Assembly: GCA_034927445.1 (NCBI GenBank)
Contig: JAYFPZ010000016.1
Span: forward strand, 1 to 64,000
Direction of reading: 5' to 3'
Source of the DNA: PHAA01 sp034927445
GTDB lineage: Bacteria > Bacillota > Syntrophomonadia > Syntrophomonadales > Syntrophomonadaceae
Length of the DNA: 64,000 nt
The notes under the pieces are model-generated. The model did no database searches. It saw only the letters and a program-made list of their open reading frames with translations, and was not told the DNA's origin. Shown here in pieces: positions 9,377-17,676 of the stretch (positions within the stretch are counted from its first letter, which is position 1; each line of letters begins with the position of its first letter). A program made the position numbers and the translations under genes.

Positions 9377-10711
9377 ATGGATTTTATGGATGAATATAGG
9401 AAAAAACTGGTTTCCCCAGAAGCAGCTGTCAATGCAGTAAAGTCAGGTGACAGCGTAAATTATGGTCAATTTAACTGTGCGCCAACTTTTCTGGATCCCT
9501 ATCTGGCAAAAAGGAGGGATGAACTAAAAGCGGTTACTGTGACCGCTACCTGCTATCCAGGAGTGCCTCAAGTCGGTTCCTGCGACCCCTCCAGGGAACA
9601 CTTCATATATGTTAACTGGCATTACAGTGGTGGCGACAGATACCTGAGCGATAAAGGATTGTGCAACTATATTCCGGCACTCTATTGGGAGATCCCAAAG
9701 CTACTTATAGACTACTATAAACCAGATTTTATGTTCACTAAGGTGGCTCCTATGGATAAACACGGATACTTCCACTTTGGTGCAACCTGCGGTACGATGT
9801 ATACCAATTCCACACAATGTAAGAGAATTGTTGTCGAAGTTAATGATAAGGAGCCCATCACTTACGGAGGATATGACGATTCAATCCATATTTCCGAAAT
9901 AGACATGATCGTAGAGTCGGACAACAAGCCCATGCTCCAGCTTCCCAATCCTACCCCCAATGAAATTGATATGGCGGTAGCTGGCCACATCATGGAAATG
10001 ATCGAAGATAGATCGGTCATTCAATTAGGTATAGGGGGCATGCCCGGTGCTGTAGGAGACCTGATCGCCAAGTCTGACCTTAAGGATCTGGGATGCCACA
10101 CCGAGATGTTTTGCGATTCGTATGTTGAGATGTATGAAGCAGGGGTTATGACCAACAAATACAAAGAGATAGACAGAGGCAGAATGGTCTATACTTTTGC
10201 GTTGGGCACCGATAAGTCGTACAACTTCATAGACAACAACCGGGGTTGTGCCGCTTACCCGGTAAATTATACTAACAGCCCGTTCATTGCATCAAAACTC
10301 AGTAAGCTGATTTCAATCAACAACGCTATGGAGGTTGACCTGTTTGGACAGGTTGCTTCTGAGTCTAATGGATATCGCCATGTCAGCGGAATTGGCGGAC
10401 AACAGGATTTCCATGAAGCCGCCTATTGGTCTGAGGGAGGCAAAGGTATTATCTGTCTCTCCGCAATGCAAGGTAAAGGAGATAAAAAGAAATCCCGCAT
10501 CGTACCGACATTAAGTCCTGGTACAATCGTTAGTCTTCCCCGTCACGTTACGCATTTCGTTGTAACAGAGCACGGTGCAGTGGATCTTAAAGGCAAGAAC
10601 ACATGGGAGAGAGCCGAATTGCTTATCAGCATAGCCGAACCAGAACAACGCGATGAACTGATTAAAGAAGCTCAGAAAATGAATATCTGGTGCAAGACCA
10701 ATAAGCTATAA
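9377..10711 (+). CDS. Acetyl-CoA hydrolase/CoA-transferase family protein
   Basis: Family I-type CoA-transferase of 444 residues, related to 4-hydroxybutyrate CoA-transferase and butyryl-CoA:acetate CoA-transferase. Visible features are IQLGIGGMPGAVGD, the LGCHTEMFCDS segment whose Glu is the likely covalent CoA carrier, and GIGGQQDF near residue 335, a CoA-binding loop. As the last gene of the operon that starts with abfD, its likely job is to activate 4-hydroxybutyrate with acetyl-CoA. A paralogue at 13731 (similar throughout) sits in the butyrate operon. RBS AAAGGGAGGGC precedes the ATG. Confidence 0.88.
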   Translation: MDFMDEYRKKLVSPEAAVNAVKSGDSVNYGQFNCAPTFLDPYLAKRRDELKAVTVTATCYPGVPQVGSCDPSREHFIYVNWHYSGGDRYLSDKGLCNYIPALYWEIPKLLIDYYKPDFMFTKVAPMDKHGYFHFGATCGTMYTNSTQCKRIVVEVNDKEPITYGGYDDSIHISEIDMIVESDNKPMLQLPNPTPNEIDMAVAGHIMEMIEDRSVIQLGIGGMPGAVGDLIAKSDLKDLGCHTEMFCDSYVEMYEAGVMTNKYKEIDRGRMVYTFALGTDKSYNFIDNNRGCAAYPVNYTNSPFIASKLSKLISINNAMEVDLFGQVASESNGYRHVSGIGGQQDFHEAAYWSEGGKGIICLSAMQGKGDKKKSRIVPTLSPGTIVSLPRHVTHFVVTEHGAVDLKGKNTWERAELLISIAEPEQRDELIKEAQKMNIWCKTNKL

Positions 10712-10729
10712 AGAATGATTAACGACTTC

Positions 10730-10896
10730 TGTTGGAAAGATATGGTGGTTAACAGCGCAGGGGTAGGCGGTCGTTACGCTCCACTGAATTGCCTATGGAA
10801 GAATGGACCCGGGTAATTGGGGTTAACCTTACTGGTACCTTTTTGGTTGCCAGAACTGTTGCAAAACACATAGTTCAAATAACTAAAAAGAAATGA
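10730..10896 (+). pseudogene. Remnant of an SDR-family dehydrogenase
   Basis: Two reading frames together spell the middle of a short-chain dehydrogenase. The first gives KDMVVNSAGVGGRYAPLN (the NNAGx region). After a frameshift near 10790, the second gives PMEEWTRVIGVNLTGTFLVA and ends at TGA 10894. This is the order and spacing of classical SDRs, but the cofactor and YxxxK regions are missing. No start codon or ribosome site serves it. It is similar in type to the intact SDR at 4521 and suggests that a second, now lost, beta-oxidation gene set once lay here. Confidence 0.8.
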
Positions 10897-10910
10897 AATA
10901 TTTCAGCGAG

Positions 10911-10953
10911 CGGGGGGAGGGTGACTATTCCTTAATTAGCAGCCTACCCCCCG
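10911..10953 (+). terminator. Probable terminator of the 4-hydroxybutyrate operon
   Basis: CGGGGGGAGG pairs with CCTACCCCCCG across an AT-rich loop, followed by ATTATTATTT. It is the first strong hairpin after the CoA-transferase gene. Confidence 0.6.
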
Positions 10954-10974
10954 ATTATTATTTCGTATAATAAT

Positions 10975-10989
10975 TGGCACATTTATTGC
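10975..10989 (+). promoter_or_regulatory. Orphan sigma-54-type promoter
   Basis: TGGCAC-ATTTA-TTGC is a perfect RpoN-type -24/-12 element. No intact gene follows for about 900 bases; what follows is the attenuator-like element at 11040 and the 3' remnant of an acyl-CoA dehydrogenase at 11121. It is probably the surviving promoter of a deleted operon, or it reads through to the butyrate operon. Confidence 0.65.
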
Positions 10990-11039
10990 AATAGTCAATA
11001 CAGAGTGCAACTTCCTCACAATATACCCAATCCTCAATC

Positions 11040-11113
11040 GCTATGTCCGTCAAACTGCCTAGTGCTTTTGACGGGCATAGCATTTTTAGAGGAATCTGCA
11101 ACTAGGCTTTTTT
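11040..11113 (+). promoter_or_regulatory. Attenuator-like RNA element
   Basis: A 15-bp stem (11040-11054 GCTATGTCCGTCAAA with 11067-11081 TTTGACGGGCATAGC, one G-U pair) encloses a loop with GCCTAGTGC. That loop segment is complementary to GCAACTAGGC at 11098-11107, which is followed at once by six Ts. The second pairing would be an intrinsic terminator, and it competes with or forms a pseudoknot with the first. The layout is that of an attenuator or small riboswitch, placed about 50 bases after the sigma-54-type promoter. I do not recognise the class. Confidence 0.45.
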
Positions 11114-11120
11114 ATTCACT

Positions 11121-11168
11121 TGGTTATGTATTTACCTGAACAGCAACGGCTACAAATCCTATGTATAA
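11121..11168 (+). pseudogene. 3' remnant of an acyl-CoA dehydrogenase gene
   Basis: The frame WLCIYLNSNGYKSYV-stop matches the last residues of the intact acyl-CoA dehydrogenase ending at 17581 (MVIGKYLSSNGYKSYV-stop). The DNA match continues past the stop through the terminator at 11218-11258, about 140 bases in all, with scattered substitutions. Only the last 15 or so codons survive here. Confidence 0.85.
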
Positions 11169-11217
11169 AGATTAGCTTATAAAGTCCATCCGAGTCCAAA
11201 TAATTTCTCTCTTATTT

Positions 11218-11258
11218 CAGGTAGAGTGTGGCAGGGTTATCTCTCCACACTTTGCCTG
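11218..11258 (+). terminator. Duplicate copy of the acyl-CoA dehydrogenase terminator
   Basis: CAGGTAGAGTGTGG pairs with CCACACTTTGCCTG. It is nearly identical to the hairpin at 17630-17668, but its T run is degraded (AATTTCTT). Confidence 0.8.
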
Positions 11259-11351
11259 AATTTCTTATCTCATGGATGGAATAATTCTTGTTATAAACAT
11301 AATAATTACTAATTGTTGGCTTAAGAACTATAGCTGCTCTTGCTTAAAGGG

Positions 11352-11453
11352 AGCACCCCAGATACATCATCCTAACAGCCAAATCTGTTGTCAAATATGA
11401 CAACACTGTTAGAGAGTAATGCACACATTAGCTATCGTTGGGTGCTATTTTTT
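11352..11453 (+). other. Nested inverted repeats ending in a T run
   Basis: An outer stem AGCACCC/GGGTGCT (11352-11358 with 11440-11446) encloses CTAACAG/CTGTTAG and, innermost, TGTTGTCA-AATA-TGACAACA (11386-11405). TTTTTT follows at 11448. As RNA this is a multi-branched terminator or leader. As DNA the inner palindrome, about 290 bases upstream of the sigma-54-type promoter at 11683, could be an enhancer (UAS) site for an activator. The sequence does not decide between these. Confidence 0.45.
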
Positions 11454-11682
11454 ACGTTCATCGTAATGCTTTTCTAGCTCGGACAGGAAAAATGATCCTA
11501 CGCCGCTGAAGCAATTTTATATTTTAAGGCATCGCTAATTTTCCCTGAACATTTGTTAGGTTAGCCAGGTATTACTGCTTATGGATCACGCGTTTTCTAA
11601 TAATATGCATTTGATAAGTGAAAGAGATTCTAATGACTGGCAGGGGATTATTTATCTCTCTGATATATCCTAAATCAAAAGT

Positions 11683-11697
11683 TGGCATGGAAATTGC
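11683..11697 (+). promoter_or_regulatory. Sigma-54-type promoter of the butyrate operon
   Basis: TGGCAT-GGAAA-TTGC matches the RpoN -24/-12 pattern with one substitution outside the invariant GG/GC. It lies about 200 bases before hbd. With the element at 2475 it places both beta-oxidation operons under the same class of promoter. Confidence 0.75.
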
Positions 11698-11900
11698 GTC
11701 TACACTAAGGCGAAATTATAAATGTGAAATAAAGTTCAAAGCTTTGCGAAAATTATGGCTATCAAGACAGTTCTTAACTCAAGCGTTGAGTAAGTAAAAC
11801 GCAAAATAAGACGAATAGGTTAATTTGATTATTATTTGATAGGGAGGCGCAAGGGACAATTCACATAAGTTGGTAAAATTTGATCTAAGGAGGTTTATTG

Positions 11901-12749
11901 ATGGAAATTAATAAAATTGGTTTGTTGGGTGCTGGAACAATGGGGCAAGGTATTGCATGGGCTATGGCGGCAGCAGGCAAGGAAGTTATTCTCTATGATA
12001 TTAAACAAGAATTCTGTGATAGGGCTGTAAGTGTTATCGGCAAGAGCCTAGCAAAAGCTGAAGAAAAAGGCAAATTGCCCGCAGGCACTAAAGATGCTGT
12101 TTTAGGCAAAATCAAACCAACCGGGAAATTTGAAGACTTAGCTGATGTTGATTTCATAATTGAATGTGTTTTCGAGAACATGGAAGTGAAAAAAGATGTT
12201 TATTCCCGCTTGGATGCTATGTTAAGACCGGAAGTAATTATTGCTACCAATACTTCTTCGTTATCCATTACGGAAATTGCAGCCTTTACAAAAAGATCCG
12301 ATAAAGTTGCAGGCATGCATTTCTTCAACCCGGCTAATGTTATGAAGCTGGTTGAGGTTATTCCGTGCTGCCAGACATCAGAGGAAACTTTAAAGGTTGT
12401 TGTGGAATTATCCAAAGCTTTTGGCAAAAAACCAGTTGTTGTTAAGGAAGGTCCTGGCTTTGTGGTAAACCGTATATTAGTATCTGCTATTAACGAAGCC
12501 AGCCAAATTCTTTATGAAAACCTGGCCAATGCAGAAGACATCGATACAGCAATGAAATTGGGTGCTGGTTGGCCAATGGGTCCGCTTGAGCTTTGCGACC
12601 TGGTTGGTGCTGATATATCACTGGCAGTAATGAATACCTTATATGGCGAAACGGGAGATCCCAAGTATCGTCCATCGACCTTATTAAAACAGCAGGTACG
12701 TGCTGGTTGGTTAGGCCGGAAAACCAGTAAAGGATTTTTTCAATATTAG
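11901..12749 (+). CDS. hbd: 3-hydroxybutyryl-CoA dehydrogenase
   Basis: NAD(P)-dependent oxidation of 3-hydroxybutyryl-CoA to acetoacetyl-CoA. The product (282 residues) has the Rossmann motif GLLGAGTMGQG at the N terminus, the TNTSSLSIT segment, the catalytic-His motif GMHFFNPANVMKLVE near residue 138 and GFVVNRIL at the start of the C-terminal domain. ATG 11901 was chosen over an adjacent TTG at 11898; TAAGGAGG lies eight bases before. First gene of a five-gene butyrate beta-oxidation operon. Two closer paralogues of each other lie at 27582 and 28624. Confidence 0.93.
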   Translation: MEINKIGLLGAGTMGQGIAWAMAAAGKEVILYDIKQEFCDRAVSVIGKSLAKAEEKGKLPAGTKDAVLGKIKPTGKFEDLADVDFIIECVFENMEVKKDVYSRLDAMLRPEVIIATNTSSLSITEIAAFTKRSDKVAGMHFFNPANVMKLVEVIPCCQTSEETLKVVVELSKAFGKKPVVVKEGPGFVVNRILVSAINEASQILYENLANAEDIDTAMKLGAGWPMGPLELCDLVGADISLAVMNTLYGETGDPKYRPSTLLKQQVRAGWLGRKTSKGFFQY

Positions 12750-12782
12750 AAATATTTAACGAATGCAACAGGGGGACAGAAA

Positions 12783-13559
12783 ATGTCATATGAAAATATT
12801 CTTTTAGAAAAAGAAGATTACCTGGCGATACTTACTATCAATCGTCCCAATTCACTAAATGCTCTAAACCAGGAGACATTATCAGAGATAAAATCTGCTA
12901 TTGAAGATGTTAAAGCAGATTCCGCCATAAAGGTTTTAATTATTACTGGTTCAGGCAACAAAGCCTTTGTCGCCGGTGCTGATATCGCTTATATGCAAAA
13001 CTTCACTGTGCAGGAAGGCAGAGCCTTTGCTGAATTCGGACAAGCTGTGTTGCGATCCATTGAATTGATGGAAAAGCCTGTAATAGCTGCAGTCAATGGA
13101 TTTGCATTAGGTGGGGGTTGTGAACTGGCTATGGCCTGTGATATCAGGTTGGCATCGGATAACGCCATGTTTGGCCAGCCTGAAGTTGGCCTGGGAGTTA
13201 TGCCTGGTTTTGGCGGGACCCAGAGAATGCCGCGTTTAATTGGTGAAGGAAGGGCCAAGGAGCTTACATACACAGCAGCAACCATAAAGGTTGATGAAGC
13301 CTATCGGATTGGTCTGGTTAACCACATTTATCCGGCTGCAGCTTTAATAGATCAAGCTAAAAAGATGGCTCAAAAGATAGCACAACAAGCTCCTCAAGCA
13401 GTAGGTTACTCTAAATCTGCCATTAATAAAGGGATGCAGGTTGATCTGGACACAGGTATGAGCATAGAGTCAGGTATGTTTGGTATATGCTTCTCGCTAT
13501 CAGATCAAACGGAAGGTATGAATGCTTTCTTAAACAAAAGGAAACCTGTTTTTAAATGA
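12783..13559 (+). CDS. Enoyl-CoA hydratase (crotonase)
   Basis: Crotonyl-CoA hydratase of 258 residues in the butyrate operon. Both catalytic Glu positions are present in GGGCELAMACDIRLA and PEVGLGVMPGFGG, with FVAGADI as the oxyanion-hole region. It resembles the crotonase at 5364 along its full length. It starts 33 bases after hbd with CAGGGGG as ribosome site. Confidence 0.92.
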   Translation: MSYENILLEKEDYLAILTINRPNSLNALNQETLSEIKSAIEDVKADSAIKVLIITGSGNKAFVAGADIAYMQNFTVQEGRAFAEFGQAVLRSIELMEKPVIAAVNGFALGGGCELAMACDIRLASDNAMFGQPEVGLGVMPGFGGTQRMPRLIGEGRAKELTYTAATIKVDEAYRIGLVNHIYPAAALIDQAKKMAQKIAQQAPQAVGYSKSAINKGMQVDLDTGMSIESGMFGICFSLSDQTEGMNAFLNKRKPVFK

Positions 13560-13597
13560 TTATTGTTTTTCCTTAATCCCCAAACCAGGGCTCAGGA

Positions 13598-13629
13598 ACA
13601 AATTATGGCGGCGGACTCAAATAATTTGT
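13598..13629 (+). other. Intercistronic hairpin
   Basis: ACAAATTAT (13598-13606) pairs perfectly with ATAATTTGT (13621-13629) between the crotonase and CoA-transferase genes. There is no T run, so an RNA-processing or stability role is more likely than termination. Confidence 0.4.
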
Positions 13630-13730
13630 CCGAATCAAACAGGTATAAGGGGGGAAGTAAAGACAACAATATTTTGAATTCCAAACAACTACGAATTACC
13701 TAAACATACATGTCAGGAAGTGATGTAACA

Positions 13731-15071
13731 ATGAATTTTGCAGAAGAATATAAAAAGAAACTTATTACAGCAGAACAAGCCGCTAAACTGGTTAAATCAG
13801 GTGATTGGGTACAATACGGTGAATTCGTGCAACAACCCAAAGACTGTGATGCAGCCCTAGCTAAGCGTAAAGATGAACTTACCGACGTTAAGATCAGATT
13901 AACAACTACCTCAATAATACCAGAAGTGGTCAAAGTTGATCCCGAAAGGAAGCACTTCATATTAAATGATTGGCACTTTTCTGGCATATCCCGGAAACTA
14001 ATGGATCAGAATTTGTGTAATTATATTCCCTTTACCTATCATGAAGGGTTAAGAATAATCGATCTCTATCTGGATATCGATGTTAGTTTTCAACCAGTAG
14101 CAACTATGGATAGTCATGGCTTTTTCAACTTTAGTACATCGAATTCCATGGCCTATTCCAGTACGCAAAAGGCAAAGATATTGGTGGTAGAGGTGAATAG
14201 CTCGGTGCCAATTTGTCTGGGCGGCAATGGCGAGGGGGTTCATATTTCAGATGTAGACTACATCGTGGAAAGTACCATGAATCCCAAATTAACAAATCTT
14301 CCTGCCCTACCTGTCTCTGAGGTTGATAAGAAGATAGCAGCCCTGATCATGGAAGAGATGAGTGACGGAGCCTGTATCCAGTTGGGAATAGGTGCCATGC
14401 CTAATACGGTAGGAGCCTTAATTGCCCAATCAGATTTGAAAGATCTGGGTGTTCATACTGAAATGCTGGTTGATTCATTCGTTGATATGTATGATGCCGG
14501 AAAAATAACTGGTAAAAGGAAACAAATAGACAAGGGCAAAATGGTTTATACCTTTGCAATGGGAACTGAAAAGCTCTATAACTTCTTGAATAACAACCCG
14601 GTATGTGCCAGTTATCCGGTTAGCTACTGTAACGATCCATTCGTGATCGCCCAGAATGATAACTTTGTGGCCATAAACAACTGCCTGGAGGTAGATTTAT
14701 ATGGCCAGGTTGCCTCGGAAGCCGCTGCTGGCCGCCAAATTTCTGGAACGGGGGGACAATTGGATTATATTTTTGGTGCATTCAGATCAAAAAATGGTAA
14801 ACCAATTATTGCTCTAAGCTCCAGTGTAAAGAAATCTGATGGAACGTTATCATCCAGAATCAATCCAGGCTTAAGCCCTGGCACCATCGTAACCGTTCCA
14901 CGGTCAATTGCTGCTTATATTATTACCGAGTATGGCACCTTCAATTTGAAGGGCAAAACCACGTGGGAACGGGCGGAGGGATTAATTAATATAGCCCATC
15001 CAGACTTCAGAGACGAATTAACCAAGGAAGCCAATAAATTAAAGATCTGGCGTAGAACCAACCAAGGATAG
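13731..15071 (+). CDS. Butyrate/acetate CoA-transferase family protein
   Basis: CoA-transferase of 446 residues, probably moving CoA between acetyl-CoA and butyrate to activate or release the fatty acid. It has IQLGIGAMPNTVGA, LGVHTEMLVDS (likely CoA-carrying Glu) and GTGGQLDYIF. The start at ATG 13731 aligns with its paralogue at 9377 (MNFAEEYKKKL against MDFMDEYRKKL) and follows AGGAAGTGAT; the frame stays open seven codons further upstream. The operon context with hbd, thiolase and a short-chain acyl-CoA dehydrogenase favours butyrate as substrate. Confidence 0.88.
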   Translation: MNFAEEYKKKLITAEQAAKLVKSGDWVQYGEFVQQPKDCDAALAKRKDELTDVKIRLTTTSIIPEVVKVDPERKHFILNDWHFSGISRKLMDQNLCNYIPFTYHEGLRIIDLYLDIDVSFQPVATMDSHGFFNFSTSNSMAYSSTQKAKILVVEVNSSVPICLGGNGEGVHISDVDYIVESTMNPKLTNLPALPVSEVDKKIAALIMEEMSDGACIQLGIGAMPNTVGALIAQSDLKDLGVHTEMLVDSFVDMYDAGKITGKRKQIDKGKMVYTFAMGTEKLYNFLNNNPVCASYPVSYCNDPFVIAQNDNFVAINNCLEVDLYGQVASEAAAGRQISGTGGQLDYIFGAFRSKNGKPIIALSSSVKKSDGTLSSRINPGLSPGTIVTVPRSIAAYIITEYGTFNLKGKTTWERAEGLINIAHPDFRDELTKEANKLKIWRRTNQG

Positions 15072-15127
15072 TTGCACTGTTCAAACAAAAACAGATTTTA
15101 ATAATATATGAGAAAGGAGAATTACTA

Positions 15128-16327
15128 ATGAATGAAGTTGTAATCGTATCAGGATGCAGAACACCTATTGGTAAATTCCAGGGCGGCCTTAAGGACGTAT
15201 CTGCCAAAGAATTAGCCATTACTGTTGGCAAGGAAGCTATTAGGAGGGCCGGTATTCCTGCTAATATCGTAGATGAAATCGTAGTGGGTCAGGTTTACCA
15301 ACACATGCAGGGCTCCATGGTTTGTCGCCAGATTGGTTTAGCTTGTGGACTTCCAATTGAAAGTAATGCATGTGGCGTAAACCAGAATTGTACCTCAGGT
15401 ATGAGAGCTCTGGAAATCGCCTGCAGCAATGTTCAACTAGGAAAAACTGAAATCGCTTTAGTAGTAGGCGTAGAGAGCATGACCAATGCACCTTACATGC
15501 TGCCTAAAGCCCGGGGTGGATATCGGATGAATGATGGCGTTATCGTTGATGCCATGTTCCATGATGCCTTGTTTGATTCCCTGGTAGGTGGCCTCATGGG
15601 AGTTACTTCCGAGAACGTAGCTAAAATGTACAACATCACCCGTGAACAGTGCGATGAACTGGCTGTAATGAGTCATAGCCGCGCAGTTGCCGCTACTGAT
15701 AATGGTGTGTTCAAGAGAGAAATGGTGCCGGTAGAAATCAAAACCAAGAAGGGCACCGTTCTCTTTGATACTGATGAGCATATGATCAGAGGAGCTAGCA
15801 TGGAGAGCGTTGGAAAACTAAAGCCAGCTTTCACTAAAGATGGAGTAGGAACTGCTGCGAACGCATCCGGCATTAACGATGGAGCCACCGCTGCTATAGT
15901 TATGTCCAAGAAAAAGGCTGAAGAATTAGGACTTAAGCCCATGGTAAAATTGCTGGCTATTGGTGCATGTGGTGTAGAACCGGAGATTATGGGTATTGGA
16001 CCTGCCGAATCCATGCCCAAGGTTTTGAAAATGGCTGGTCTTAAGTTTGCGGATGTTGATTACTGGGAAATCAATGAAGCGTTTGCGGCTCAGTTCCTGG
16101 GTGTAGGTGCTCGCTTGAAAGAGAAATATGGTATCAATTTGGATCTGGACAAAGTCAACCACAATGGCTCCGGTATAGCTCTGGGTCATCCTATTGGCAG
16201 CACCGGACTACGGATTGTCGTATCCCTAGCCTACGAAATGGAAAGATTGAATTTAAAAATCGGCGGAGCTTCACTGTGTGTAGGTACTGGACCATCCATG
16301 ACATCCCTTTGGACCAGAGATATTTAA
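15128..16327 (+). CDS. Acetyl-CoA acetyltransferase (thiolase)
   Basis: Biosynthetic/degradative thiolase of 399 residues that splits acetoacetyl-CoA. It has the nucleophilic Cys in NQNCTSGMRA near residue 90, the catalytic His in GHPIGSTGLR and the final Cys in GGASLCVGTG. The C terminus is slightly unusual (PSMTSLWTRDI). Strong ribosome site AGAAAGGAG. Fourth gene of the butyrate operon, after the CoA-transferase. Confidence 0.93.
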   Translation: MNEVVIVSGCRTPIGKFQGGLKDVSAKELAITVGKEAIRRAGIPANIVDEIVVGQVYQHMQGSMVCRQIGLACGLPIESNACGVNQNCTSGMRALEIACSNVQLGKTEIALVVGVESMTNAPYMLPKARGGYRMNDGVIVDAMFHDALFDSLVGGLMGVTSENVAKMYNITREQCDELAVMSHSRAVAATDNGVFKREMVPVEIKTKKGTVLFDTDEHMIRGASMESVGKLKPAFTKDGVGTAANASGINDGATAAIVMSKKKAEELGLKPMVKLLAIGACGVEPEIMGIGPAESMPKVLKMAGLKFADVDYWEINEAFAAQFLGVGARLKEKYGINLDLDKVNHNGSGIALGHPIGSTGLRIVVSLAYEMERLNLKIGGASLCVGTGPSMTSLWTRDI

Positions 16328-16423
16328 AGCAAATTATGGCAGGACTAACTTTTATCATCCGCTGTAATTAATATATAATTTGTCATTTGTCATCAAAAAA
16401 CATCAATATTGGAGGTATTTGTA

Positions 16424-17581
16424 ATGGATTTTAGATTAACTGAAGAACAAGAAATGATACGCCAAATGGCTGCTGATTTTACAGCCAACGAAATTGCTCC
16501 ATATGCCATCGAATGGGACAAAGCTGATGAAGTTCCTTTTGATACTGTTGCCAAGATGCAGGATCTCGGACTGATGACTATCGGGGTACCTGCAGAATAT
16601 GGTGGAGATGGTTTGGACTGGTTATCCAAGTACTTGGTTATTGATGAGCTTGGTCAGGGTGATGCCGGTCTGTCTACTATGGTGGTAGCTTCTTCTTTAC
16701 TGGCTTCCGACCCCATTTGGGTTGGCGCAAACGATGAGCAGAAAAAGTGGTGGTATGGCCGTATGCTGGATGGTGCTGTCGCAGCATTCTGTTTAACTGA
16801 ACCCGGGGCCGGATCTGATGCTCTGGGCATGGCCTGTAAGTGTGTAAAAGATGGCAATGATTATATTCTTAACGGTACCAAACAGTTCATTACCAACGGC
16901 GGTTTTGCCAAGAATTTTTCAGTATTCGCCACCCTTGATAGAAAGCTAGGCAATAAAGGGCTTTGCGCATTTATGGTTGATAGAGACTTCCCTGGGGTAT
17001 CCATTGGCCCTAAAGAAGACAAACTAGGCATCAGAAGCACCAGTACAACTCAAGTAATCTTTGAAGATGTAAGAGTACCTGGTTGGATGATGCTGGGTGG
17101 GGAAGGCAAAGCCACTCCCATTCTGATGGAAACCCTTGACCTATCCCGTACTGCGATTGCAGCTCTGGGAACTGGAATTGCCACTGCGGCATTGAATGCG
17201 GCGATTGCATATGCGGTTGAAAGACAGCAGTTTGGCAAGCCGATAGCCGCTTTCCAGGCTATTCAATTTATGCTGGCTGACATGGCGGTTGCGGTTGAGA
17301 CCTCACGCTTGCTTTACCAAAAAGCTGCCTGGTTACAGGACCAGGAATTGCCCTTCAAAATGATTTCTAACATGGCAAAAATGTATGCCGCTGACTCCGC
17401 AATGAAGGTTTCCGTTGATGCTGTACAGGTTTTCGGCGGATATGGATATACCAAAGAATATCCCGTTGAAAAATATATGCGTGATGCAAAAATTACCCAG
17501 ATCTTCGAAGGCACTGTTCAGGTTCAGAGAATGGTTATTGGTAAATACCTGAGCAGCAACGGCTACAAATCCTATGTATAA
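16424..17581 (+). CDS. Short-chain (butyryl-CoA) dehydrogenase
   Basis: FAD acyl-CoA dehydrogenase of 385 residues, the usual short-chain length. It shows the LTEPGAGSDA flavin-binding motif, FITNGG, and the catalytic-Glu segment ITQIFEGTVQVQRMVI near residue 365. Start ATG 16424 follows TTGGAGGTATTTGT. As the last gene of the butyrate operon it most likely oxidises butyryl-CoA to crotonyl-CoA, the energetically hardest step of syntrophic butyrate oxidation. No EtfAB genes lie next to it. Its 3' end and terminator are duplicated at 11121-11258. Confidence 0.93.
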   Translation: MDFRLTEEQEMIRQMAADFTANEIAPYAIEWDKADEVPFDTVAKMQDLGLMTIGVPAEYGGDGLDWLSKYLVIDELGQGDAGLSTMVVASSLLASDPIWVGANDEQKKWWYGRMLDGAVAAFCLTEPGAGSDALGMACKCVKDGNDYILNGTKQFITNGGFAKNFSVFATLDRKLGNKGLCAFMVDRDFPGVSIGPKEDKLGIRSTSTTQVIFEDVRVPGWMMLGGEGKATPILMETLDLSRTAIAALGTGIATAALNAAIAYAVERQQFGKPIAAFQAIQFMLADMAVAVETSRLLYQKAAWLQDQELPFKMISNMAKMYAADSAMKVSVDAVQVFGGYGYTKEYPVEKYMRDAKITQIFEGTVQVQRMVIGKYLSSNGYKSYV

Positions 17582-17629
17582 AGCTTAACTTATAAAGTCC
17601 ATCGAATCCAAATAATCCCTCTCTTATTT

Positions 17630-17676
17630 CAGGTAGAGTGTGGCAGGGTTATCTCCACACTTTGCCTGATTTTTTC
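17630..17676 (+). terminator. Terminator of the butyrate operon
   Basis: CAGGTAGAGTGTGG pairs with CCACACTTTGCCTG and is followed by ATTTTTTC. The copy at 11218 has lost the T run. Confidence 0.85.
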
